Both the position numbers and the translations under genes were made by a program. A DNA stretch of 26,987 nucleotides from Candidatus Omnitrophota bacterium (GTDB lineage: Bacteria; Omnitrophota; Gorgyraeia; Aquiviventales; Aquiviventaceae), in assembly GCA_020057015.1 (NCBI GenBank), contig JAGVGS010000167.1, forward strand, positions 1 through 26,987. The letters are read 5' to 3'. Below the pieces are notes generated by a model. It did not search any database, had not been told where the DNA came from, and saw only the letters and a list, made by a program, of their open reading frames with translations. Shown here one piece after another: positions 7,308 through 13,789 of the stretch. The stretch's first letter is position 1. Each line of letters opens with the position of its first letter.

Positions 7308-8566
7308 GCGATGCGATGCAGGAGCAGGTCGTGGATATCGCACGGCAGGCCAGGGAGGCCTGGCGAGTGCTGGCCCAGACGTCGACGGCCCGTAAGAACG
7401 ACGCGCTGCGCGCCATGGCCCAACACTTGCGCGCGAAGCGCGCAGCGATCCTGGAAGCCAATGGCCGCGACGTACAGGCGGCCCGAGGGGCACTGCTTTC
7501 CGCCGCCATGATTGACCGGCTCACCCTCAGCGAGCAGCGCCTACAGGAGATGGTGGACTCGGTGGAGGCGGTGATCGCGCTGCCCGATCCGGTGGGCGAG
7601 GTCCTGCGCAGTTGGCGGCGGCCCAATGGCCTCGAGATCCGCAAGGTGCGCGTGCCGCTGGGCGTCGTGGGCATTATTTACGAATCTCGGCCCAACGTCA
7701 CCAGCGAGTGCGCCTCGCTGTGCCTGAAGAGCGGCAATGCCGTGATCTTGCGCGGCGGCTCAGAGGCGCAGGGCTCCAATCAAGCGATCGCGCAGGCGCT
7801 GCAGACAGCGCTGCGCGAGGCCGGGCTGCCGGCCGCGGCCATCAGCATGCTGCCCACGGCCGATCGCGCAGCGGTGGACGCGCTGCTACAGCTGGATCAG
7901 TACGTGGATGTGATCATTCCCCGCGGCGGCGAGACGCTCATCCGCAAGATCACTGAAACCTCCCGCATCCCGGTGATCAAGCATGCCAAGGGCGTCTGCC
8001 ATGTGTACGTGGATCAGGCCGCCGATCTCTCGATGGCCGAAGCGATTGCCGTGAATGCCAAGTGTCAGCGCCCGGGCACGTGCAATGCCATGGAGACGCT
8101 GCTGGTGCATCAGGAGGTCGCGGCGATCTTCTTGCCGAACGTGTTGAAGGCGCTGCGCCAAGCGCGCGTGGAGGTGCGGGGCGACGCCGCCACCCGCGCG
8201 ATCGCCCCGGAGGTGAAGCCGGCTACCGAGGAGGACTGGGGCACCGAGTATCTGGACCTCATCTTGGCCATTCGCGTGGTGCCCTCATTGGACGCAGCGG
8301 TGGCGCATATCGCGCGCTATGGCTCTTCTCATTCCGATGCGATCGTCACCGCCGACACCCAGGCGGCTGAGCGTTTTGTCCAGGCGGTGGATTCGGCGGC
8401 CGTGTACGTGAACGCCTCCACGCGGTTCACCGACGGGTTTCAGTTTGGCCTCGGGGCAGAGATCGGCATCAGCACCGACCGGCTGCACGCGCGCGGGCCC
8501 ATGGGGCTTGAAGAGCTCACGACGTATAAGTACATCGTCCACGGCCAAGGCCAACTCCGTCAATGA
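7304..8566 (+). CDS. proA: glutamate-5-semialdehyde dehydrogenase
   Basis: ProA reduces glutamyl 5-phosphate to glutamate 5-semialdehyde with NADPH, the second step of proline synthesis. The 420-residue product has the expected length. It shows VPLGVVGIIYESRPNVTSE and NAVILRGGSEA (cofactor region), and the catalytic cysteine Cys260 in RPGTCNAMETLL. ATG 7304 is preferred over GTG 7292 because it overlaps the proB stop (ATGA) and AGGAG lies at 7288-7292. The gene ends just before a cluster of three short palindromes that separates it from nadD. Confidence 0.96.
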   Translation: MSDAMQEQVVDIARQAREAWRVLAQTSTARKNDALRAMAQHLRAKRAAILEANGRDVQAARGALLSAAMIDRLTLSEQRLQEMVDSVEAVIALPDPVGEVLRSWRRPNGLEIRKVRVPLGVVGIIYESRPNVTSECASLCLKSGNAVILRGGSEAQGSNQAIAQALQTALREAGLPAAAISMLPTADRAAVDALLQLDQYVDVIIPRGGETLIRKITETSRIPVIKHAKGVCHVYVDQAADLSMAEAIAVNAKCQRPGTCNAMETLLVHQEVAAIFLPNVLKALRQARVEVRGDAATRAIAPEVKPATEEDWGTEYLDLILAIRVVPSLDAAVAHIARYGSSHSDAIVTADTQAAERFVQAVDSAAVYVNASTRFTDGFQFGLGAEIGISTDRLHARGPMGLEELTTYKYIVHGQGQLRQ

Positions 8567-8568
8567 AC

Positions 8569-8615
8569 AAGTGCCAGACACTTGAGGTGTCAGACACTTC
8601 ACGTGCCAGGCACTT
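8569..8615 (+). repeat. three tandem REP-like palindromes, 16-bp period
   Basis: Three imperfect 15-bp palindromes begin at 8569, 8585 and 8601: AAGTGCCAGACACTT, AGGTGTCAGACACTT and ACGTGCCAGGCACTT, each followed by one spacer base. A shared trailer CACTTCCGCTGATGC carries straight into the nadD start codon. A second cluster of the same repeat precedes the mfd-like gene at 13753. They look like bacterial REP-type elements, possibly mobilised by an IS200-like (Y1/RAYT) transposase; no such transposase is in the window. Confidence 0.85.
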
Positions 8616-8621
8616 CCGCTG

Positions 8622-9194
8622 ATGCGCATCGGCCTCTTCGGCGGCACGTTCAATCCGATCCATCTGGGCCACTTGTTGCTGGCGGAAACCGCGCGCGAGA
8701 CCCTGCAGTTGGACCGGGTGGTCTTTATCCCAACGCGGCAGCCGCCGCATAAGACCGCGCGCGGGCTCTTGCCCGGCCCGCAGCGCTTGGAGATGGTGCA
8801 GCTGGCGATCAAGAACCACCCGGCCTTCGTGGCCTCGGACATCGAGCTGCAGCGCCCCGGGGCCTCCTACACGATCGATACGGTGCGCGCCCTGCGCGCC
8901 CAGTTGCCGCTGCAGGCGAAACTCTTTCTGCTGGTAGGTCAGGACCTCTTGGGCGTCAAGTGGGCGGCGTGGGAGGAAATCCAGCGGCTGTGCACGCTGG
9001 CGGCGGCGCGCCGTCCCCAAGCGCCGAAACCTAAAAAACAGACGGGCATCAAGTGGCTCGACATGCCCCAGCTGGACATCGCTTCTTCGGATATCCGCAA
9101 GCGGGCGGCGGCCGGCCGCTCGATCCGGTATCTGGTCCCTGGCGTGGTGGCGCGCTATATTGAGGCACACCAACTCTACCGGAGGGCTGCATGA
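8622..9194 (+). CDS. nadD: nicotinate-nucleotide adenylyltransferase NadD
   Basis: NadD joins nicotinate mononucleotide and ATP to form deamido-NAD, a core step of NAD synthesis. The 190-residue protein begins MRIGLFGGTFNPIHLGH, the nucleotidyltransferase GxFxPxHxGH motif (residues 7-17). FIPTRQPPHK follows, and the C-terminal ASSDIRKR (SSTxIR-type) motif closes the ATP site. The start has no Shine-Dalgarno; REP-like palindromes and the trailer CACTTCCGCTG occupy that place. The stop overlaps the start of corA (ATGA). rsfS, often next to nadD in other genomes, is here 2.5 kb downstream, separated by corA, the CNNM gene, a MITE-like element and a small gene. Confidence 0.94.
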   Translation: MRIGLFGGTFNPIHLGHLLLAETARETLQLDRVVFIPTRQPPHKTARGLLPGPQRLEMVQLAIKNHPAFVASDIELQRPGASYTIDTVRALRAQLPLQAKLFLLVGQDLLGVKWAAWEEIQRLCTLAAARRPQAPKPKKQTGIKWLDMPQLDIASSDIRKRAAAGRSIRYLVPGVVARYIEAHQLYRRAA

Positions 9195-10153
9195 TCCGCG
9201 CGTACCTTTACACGGGCAACGGGCACGTGGAGACGCAGGTGCCGGCGGCGCGGTTTCGCGAAGCACTGGCGCGTGAGGACTGCTTACTCTGGCTCGACAT
9301 CGAGGGGCCGGAGGATAACGAGATCGAGCTGCTGCTGGAGGTCTTCGAGCTGCACCCGCTGACGGTGGAGGACTGCATCCTGCCCAACGTCCGCCCCAAG
9401 CTCGAAGAGTTCGAGCGCTATTGCTTCCTGGTGCTGCAGGGCATGCGCCGCAGCGAGGGGCAGCTCAAACCCCTCGAGGTCGATGTCTGCCTCGGCGCGA
9501 ACTTTCTCATCACCGTACGCAGCGAGGCGTGCAAGAGTGTCGATGACAACTGCGTCCGGGTCGAGAAGCGCTCGCCTATTTTTCAAAACGGGGCGGACCA
9601 TCTCTGCTATGCCATTGTGGACTCGCTGATGGACAGCTACCTGCCGGTGCTGGATGAGATCGAGGAGCGGGTCGACCAGCTCGAAACGCGCCTGCTGGAA
9701 GAGCACAGCGACCAGAATGTGAAGGACCTGCTCACGGTGTACCACGATCTCATGACGGTGCGCCGTAGCCTCACCCCCCACCGCGATATCCTCGCACGCC
9801 TGAGCCGCGGCGATATGCGTTTCATCCGGCCGGCCAATAGCCTGTATTTCCGCGACACGCACGACCGCCTGCTGCGCATCAGCGATTTGGTGGATTCGGC
9901 TCGCGAGGTCACGACCATGTCGTTGGAGGCCCACGCGACCATCGTCTCCAACCGTCTGAATGAGAACATGAAAACAATGACCGCCTTTGCCACCCTGGCT
10001 CTGCCGCTGGTGATCGTGACAGGCATTTTTGGGATGAACTTCAGCGAGCACCCAGAGCTGGGCCCCCCGTGGCTCTATTCGGTCTTGAGTGCCTTGTTTA
10101 TCGTCTCCATGCCTGTGATGTGGCATCTGTTCCGCAAGCGAAAATGGTTATAG
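9191..10153 (+). CDS. corA: CorA-family magnesium/divalent cation channel
   Basis: CorA forms a homopentameric inner-membrane channel for Mg2+ and sometimes Co2+ or Ni2+. The 320-residue protein has the large cytoplasmic N-terminal domain, including the long acidic helix around residues 150-180. Two C-terminal membrane helices follow, with the signature GMN at residues 281-283 (IFGMNF) between them. The positively charged terminus (FRKRKWL) is typical. GGAGGG just before ATG 9191 is a good ribosome site, and the start overlaps the nadD stop. The next gene, a CNNM/CBS protein also tied to divalent cations, starts 10 nt before the corA stop. Confidence 0.93.
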   Translation: MIRAYLYTGNGHVETQVPAARFREALAREDCLLWLDIEGPEDNEIELLLEVFELHPLTVEDCILPNVRPKLEEFERYCFLVLQGMRRSEGQLKPLEVDVCLGANFLITVRSEACKSVDDNCVRVEKRSPIFQNGADHLCYAIVDSLMDSYLPVLDEIEERVDQLETRLLEEHSDQNVKDLLTVYHDLMTVRRSLTPHRDILARLSRGDMRFIRPANSLYFRDTHDRLLRISDLVDSAREVTTMSLEAHATIVSNRLNENMKTMTAFATLALPLVIVTGIFGMNFSEHPELGPPWLYSVLSALFIVSMPVMWHLFRKRKWL

Positions 10154-11151
10154 GCGTTCCGGTTCTACTCTTGCTGCTCACGTTGATGGCTGTCTCGGCC
10201 ATCGTCTCGGCCTCCGAAGCGGCCCTGCTCTCCGTCAACAAGGTCCACCTGCGGCATCTCATGGAGCAGGGGCATGTCGGGGCAAAGCTGACGTATCGCC
10301 TGCTGACTCAGATGGATCATGTCATCGGCACGCTGCTGGTGGCCAACAATCTGGTGAACGTGGCGATCTCGGCGATCAGCTCCTGGATCTTCGTCAGCCT
10401 CCTGGGCTCGGAGCGCGGGCTGGTGGCCGCCACCATCGGCGTGACCGTGGTGTTGCTGGTCTTCTGCGAAGTCGCCCCGAAGTTCATCGGCGCCACGCAC
10501 CCCGAGGCCGTGATGTTTTTGGCCGCGCGGCCCTTGCGGGGCCTCATGGCCGTGCTCTATCCTGCCGCCGCGTTCTTTACGTGGACCGGGCGCAGCCTAT
10601 TGCGGCTGCTGCGCATCCCGGCGCGGCGCCATTCGGCCCTGGTGACGGAAGAAGAGATCAAAGTGATGATTCAGATGGGGCGCGAGGCCGGGGTGCTGGC
10701 CGAGCACGAGCTGCGGCTGCTGCAGAGGATTTTTGAGTTCAGCGACTCCACAGTCCGGGATGCGATGGTCCCTCGTGAAGATATTGCCGGCATTGACCTC
10801 AGCCTGCATCCCGATGAGGCCTTGGATGCGCTGGTAGAGACCGGGCACTCGCGGATCCCGGTGTACCGGCAGCATCTGGATCAGATCGAAGGCGTCATCT
10901 ATGCGCGCGACGTGCTGGTGATGATGCGCCATGGCGGGGTCTTCGTGCTGGCCGATCTGGTGAGGCCCGTCATGCGCGTGCCGCCCGAGCGCCGGCTGGC
11001 AGAGCTCTTGAGCGCCTTCCAGCTGGAAAAATCGCAGATCGCCATCGTGCAGGATGCGCAGCGCCGGACGCTGGGGCTGGTCACGATTGAGGATCTCATG
11101 GAGGAAATCGTCGGCGAGATCCGGGAGGACTTAGAGCACCTAACAGAATGA
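10144..11151 (+). CDS. CNNM (DUF21) transmembrane protein with CBS pair
   Basis: This 335-residue protein has a CNNM/DUF21 membrane domain (residues about 1-150: SASEAALLSVNKVHL, LVANNLVNVAISAISSW, CEVAPKF) and a tandem CBS domain (about 195-315: TEEEIKVMIQMGREAGV, DAMVPREDI, HSRIPVYR, GLVTIEDLMEEIVGEI). Members are linked to Mg2+ or Co2+ efflux and homeostasis, which suits the corA neighbour. The HlyC/CorC C-terminal domain is absent. ATG 10144 is preferred to GTG 10069 because it places the first helix at the N-terminus with only a 10-nt overlap with corA. The last residues, EHLTE and the TGA, come from the left end of a MITE-like insertion. Without it the protein would end ...REDLGRKS. Confidence 0.88.
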   Translation: MVIGVPVLLLLLTLMAVSAIVSASEAALLSVNKVHLRHLMEQGHVGAKLTYRLLTQMDHVIGTLLVANNLVNVAISAISSWIFVSLLGSERGLVAATIGVTVVLLVFCEVAPKFIGATHPEAVMFLAARPLRGLMAVLYPAAAFFTWTGRSLLRLLRIPARRHSALVTEEEIKVMIQMGREAGVLAEHELRLLQRIFEFSDSTVRDAMVPREDIAGIDLSLHPDEALDALVETGHSRIPVYRQHLDQIEGVIYARDVLVMMRHGGVFVLADLVRPVMRVPPERRLAELLSAFQLEKSQIAIVQDAQRRTLGLVTIEDLMEEIVGEIREDLEHLTE

Positions 11152-11424
11152 GCATGCGGTCGCGCTGGGCCAAGCTGCAAGCCGCGCAAGGCGCGAGGAG
11201 TGTGGCGTGCCAGGCCTGCCGGTACGCGAGCGACGAGCCACGCCGCGCGGCGACGCAGATGGGCCCAGCCCATGGCCACCCGATTGGCTGCGGCGCCAGG
11301 CGGCCAGCTGCGGCGTCGCTCCTCTTCGTCGTACCGCTGCCTGCTGGTACGTCTTCGTCGTTGCTCCTGGCATCTGACCGCCTGGCGCTCGCAACGCGAC
11401 CACATCCTCATTCTGTTAGGTGCT
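11135..11424 (+). mobile_element. MITE-like element, 290 bp, TIRs and 5-bp target duplication
   Basis: The left arm 11135-11164 (AGCACCTAACAGAATGAG then ATG then GGTCGCG) and the right arm 11395-11424 are inverted copies with two mismatches over 30 bp. CTTAG occurs directly on both sides (11130-11134 and 11425-11429) and reads as a target-site duplication. The interior is GC-rich with many nested palindromes, for example CGCCGCGCGGCG (11241-11252) and ATGGGC-CCA-GCCCAT (11259-11273) near the centre, and has no credible gene. This accounts for the gene-free stretch 11152-11439. The element supplies the stop codon of the CNNM gene. The transposase family that moved it cannot be identified from the ends. 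Confidence 0.8.
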
Positions 11425-11439
11425 CTTAGGGCGAAAGAG

Positions 11440-11469
11440 TTGACAGGTTGTCGAAGCGCGTGTTAGGCT
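11440..11469 (+). promoter_or_regulatory. promoter of the DUF5679-rsfS-argS unit
   Basis: A perfect -35 box TTGACA (11440-11445) is followed after 18 bases by TAGGCT (11464-11469), a weak -10. The -35 box contains the TGA that would be the CNNM stop codon if the MITE-like element were removed. TTGACAGGTTGTCGAA is partly self-complementary and could be an operator, but this is speculative. Confidence 0.5.
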
Positions 11470-11512
11470 TGTCCGGTCTTGAGCATCGTGTGGCAGGCAA
11501 ACAGGAGGGATC

Positions 11513-11653
11513 ATGGAAGCTTATTGCGTGAAATGCAAGGCCAAGCGTGAGATGAAGGACGCCAAGCAAGTGAAGATGAAGAACGGCCGCAATGCGATGA
11601 AAGGCAAGTGCCCCACCTGCGGTACTGGTCTGTACCGCATTCTCGCGTCCTAA
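11513..11653 (+). CDS. DUF5679-type mini zinc-ribbon protein
   Basis: A 46-residue, lysine-rich protein begins MEAYCVKCKAKREMKDAKQV and ends GTGLYRILAS. Cysteines at positions 5, 8, 33 and 36 (CVKC, CPTC) form a Zn-binding ribbon. The pattern YCVKCKxKRE...NGR..MKGKCPTCGT matches the DUF5679 family as I know it, whose function is unknown. A very good ribosome site AGGAGGGA (11503-11510) precedes ATG 11513, and a promoter lies 44 nt upstream. It leads the rsfS-argS unit. Its charge and ribbon suggest nucleic-acid or ribosome binding, which is inference. Confidence 0.88.
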   Translation: MEAYCVKCKAKREMKDAKQVKMKNGRNAMKGKCPTCGTGLYRILAS

Positions 11654-11657
11654 GCGC

Positions 11658-12044
11658 GTGACCTCGGAAACGAAAGCTCTCGCCGCCGCCGCGGCGGCCC
11701 AGGAGAAGCACGCCGAAGCCGTGGTCGTGCTTGACTTACGGGCGCTGTCGGACGTGACGGATTTCTTTCTGGTCTGCACGGCGCAGAGCGCCCCGCAGCT
11801 GGAGGCGATCCGCCACGAGATCGAGCACGCCTTGGCCAAACAAGGCGGGGTGTGGCACGCCGAAGGCATGAGCAGCGCCCCGGTGCGCGAGACCGGTCAG
11901 CCGCCCCCCCAATGGCTGCTGATGGATTGCGGCGATGTGGTGGTGCATCTGCTGGATGAGCGCGCGCGCGCGTTCTACCGGCTGGAAGAGCTTTGGGCCG
12001 ATGCGCCGCGCTTGAGCCTGCCGGCCGCTTCTCCCGCGCGCTAA
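11658..12044 (+). CDS. rsfS: ribosomal silencing factor RsfS (iojap/YbeB)
   Basis: RsfS binds L14 on the 50S subunit and blocks joining to the 30S, turning translation down in starvation. The 128-residue protein contains VVVLDLRALSDVTDFFLVCT and, near the C-terminus, WLLMDCGDVVVHLLDERARAFY, which are the family hallmarks. It uses a GTG start at 11658, four bases after the upstream stop. The Ala-rich N-terminal stretch (residues about 6-14) and the Pro/Ala-rich end are not conserved features. Confidence 0.92.
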   Translation: MTSETKALAAAAAAQEKHAEAVVVLDLRALSDVTDFFLVCTAQSAPQLEAIRHEIEHALAKQGGVWHAEGMSSAPVRETGQPPPQWLLMDCGDVVVHLLDERARAFYRLEELWADAPRLSLPAASPAR

Positions 12045-12061
12045 GCTTCCAAGGACGCCCC

Positions 12062-13750
12062 ATGCGTGGGATCGAAGCCAAGTTAAGCCAAGCGCTGCAT
12101 GCCGCGGTGGCCCAGTTGCCCCCGCCGCAGCCCGTGCCTGAATCCGCCTGCCGCTGGGAGATTTCCAAGGAGCTGGCCTTCGGCGACTTGGCCAATGCCG
12201 TGGCCTTCCGCCTTGCCTCCCAGCTCAAACAGCCCCCGCAGCGTTTGGGTGAACAGCTCGCCACGCTCTTTAGGGAGCAGTGCCAAAGCCACGGGCTCGC
12301 GGCTGCGATCGACCGCGTGGAAGTGAAGGGCGGGTACCTGAATGTGTTCCTAGCCCAACGCGCCCTGGTGCAGATCCTGCAGGACATCCTCGCGCAGCGC
12401 GAGCGCTTTGGCGTCTGCCCGCCGCAGCCCGAGGCCTCGGTCAATCTGGAGTTTGTGAGCGCGAATCCTACCGGCCCGCTCAGCGTGGCACATGGCCGCC
12501 AAGCAGCGGTGGGTGATGTGCTCGTACGGCTGTTGCGCTCGCAAGGCTATGCCGTGACGGCCGAATACTACCTGAATGACGAGGGCCGGCAGATCGAGCA
12601 CTTGGGCCGCTCGTTGCGCTTGCGGTATCTCGAGCTGTGCGGCAAGCCAGAGCTGTTTCCGGAAGATGGGTATCATGGGGCGTATGTGAAAGAGGTGGCC
12701 GCGGCCTTCAAGGCGCAGCATGGGCAGCGATATCTCGAGATGCCGGAGGCCGAGGCCCTGCCGGCCTTCATGGCGTACGGCATGGAGCAGTTGCTCGCCG
12801 AGATCCGGCGCGACCTCGAGCGCTTCGGCCTACGCTTCGAGCAGTGGAGCAGCCAGCGCTGGGTGCGCACCTCGGGCCGGCAGGAGGAGGCCTTGCAGGA
12901 GCTGCGCGCGCGCGGTGCCCTCTACGAAGCAGAGGAGGCGACCTGGTTTGCCTCCACCCGGTTCGGCGATGACAAGGACCGCGTCGTGCGCAAGCGCGAT
13001 GGGGAAATGACGTACCTGGCCCCGGATATCGCGTACCACCGCTGGAAGTTCGAGCGCGGGTTTGCGCGGATCGTAAATTTGTGGGGGCCGGACCACCATG
13101 GCTATGTCGCCCGCGTGAAAGCGGCCATGACCGCGCTGGGGCTTCCCACCGAGCGGCTGATCGTGCGCATCGTCCAGCTCGTCACGCTCACGCGCGCCGG
13201 CAAGGTCGTGCCGATGTCCAAGCGCCAAGGCGAGTTTGTCACCTTCCGCGAAATCATGGATGAAGTCGGCGTGGATGCCACCCGGTTCTTCTATCTCATG
13301 CGCACGATGGACAGCCCGCTGGACTTTGATTTGGATCTGGCCAAGGCGCAGTCTCAGGAGAACCCGGTGTATTACATCCAATACGCGCATGCGCGCATCA
13401 GCAGCATCCTCACCAAGGCCCGCGTGGGTTGGTGGCACCGCTGGCACCCCCCGCTGGAGCGGTTGAGCAGCCCGGAGGAGCGCGCCCTGATCCGCACGCT
13501 GTTTCAATATCCGGTGGTGCTGCGGCTGTGCGCCACGGCCCTGGAGCCTCACGGCCTCACCATCTACTTGCGCCGCCTCGCAGAGATCTTTCACGTGTTC
13601 TATACCAAGCACCGGGTCATCGCCGACGATGCCCGGCTGTCGGCCGCGCGCCTCGTGCTGATCCGCGCGACCCAGCGCGTGTTGGCCAACGGGCTGGGCC
13701 TGATGGGGATCAGCGCCCCGCAGCGCCTCGTGCGTACCGACGAGCTGTAG
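12062..13750 (+). CDS. argS: arginyl-tRNA synthetase
   Basis: ArgRS charges tRNA-Arg with arginine. The 562-residue protein has the N-terminal tRNA-recognition domain, the class I catalytic fold and a C-terminal DALR anticodon-binding domain (starting near QYAHARISSIL). The HIGH-like motif is NPTGPLSVAHGR (residues 135-146). The usual HVGH is SVAH here: the second His (His144) is kept, and the first position is Ser141. The KMSKS region is PMSKRQGEF (Met385, Lys387). ATG 12062 follows AAGGA (12051-12055) and fits the family start; the frame is open further upstream but overlaps rsfS. The TAG stop is in the same frame as the downstream mfd-like ORF. Confidence 0.94.
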   Translation: MRGIEAKLSQALHAAVAQLPPPQPVPESACRWEISKELAFGDLANAVAFRLASQLKQPPQRLGEQLATLFREQCQSHGLAAAIDRVEVKGGYLNVFLAQRALVQILQDILAQRERFGVCPPQPEASVNLEFVSANPTGPLSVAHGRQAAVGDVLVRLLRSQGYAVTAEYYLNDEGRQIEHLGRSLRLRYLELCGKPELFPEDGYHGAYVKEVAAAFKAQHGQRYLEMPEAEALPAFMAYGMEQLLAEIRRDLERFGLRFEQWSSQRWVRTSGRQEEALQELRARGALYEAEEATWFASTRFGDDKDRVVRKRDGEMTYLAPDIAYHRWKFERGFARIVNLWGPDHHGYVARVKAAMTALGLPTERLIVRIVQLVTLTRAGKVVPMSKRQGEFVTFREIMDEVGVDATRFFYLMRTMDSPLDFDLDLAKAQSQENPVYYIQYAHARISSILTKARVGWWHRWHPPLERLSSPEERALIRTLFQYPVVLRLCATALEPHGLTIYLRRLAEIFHVFYTKHRVIADDARLSAARLVLIRATQRVLANGLGLMGISAPQRLVRTDEL

Positions 13751-13752
13751 AA

Positions 13753-13783
13753 AAGTGTCAGGCACTTCAAGTGTCTGACACTT
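13753..13783 (+). repeat. two REP-like palindromes, 16-bp period
   Basis: AAGTGTCAGGCACTT (13753-13767) and the perfect palindrome AAGTGTCTGACACTT (13769-13783) sit in the 39-nt gap between argS and the mfd-like gene. They are followed by CACTTCCACTGATGC, which differs at one base from the trailer of the cluster upstream of nadD (8569-8615) and likewise ends in the start codon. Confidence 0.85.
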
Positions 13784-13789
13784 CCACTG

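Noticed and set aside
8569..8615. CRISPR array
   Set aside because: The units are 15-bp palindromes with one-base spacing and no variable spacers, and there are no cas genes.
10069..10143. GTG 10069 as the start of the CNNM gene
   Set aside because: It would overlap corA by 85 bases and add residues unlike the family. ATG 10144 puts the first membrane helix at the N-terminus.
11138..11421. Possible integron attC site, because the ends read ACCTAAC and GTTAGGT (RYYYAAC / GTTRRRY)
   Set aside because: At about 284 bp it is much longer than the usual attC, there is no integrase or cassette array, and the long TIRs with a CTTAG duplication fit a MITE better.
11148..11429. A 93-codon + strand ORF inside the inverted-repeat element
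   Set aside because: It spans the element's palindromes, has an unlikely Arg/Ala/Ser-rich composition, and is matched by equally long ORFs in other frames.
11993..12061. Upstream GTG extension of argS
   Set aside because: It lies within the rsfS coding region and lacks ArgRS similarity. ATG 12062 has AAGGA correctly spaced.
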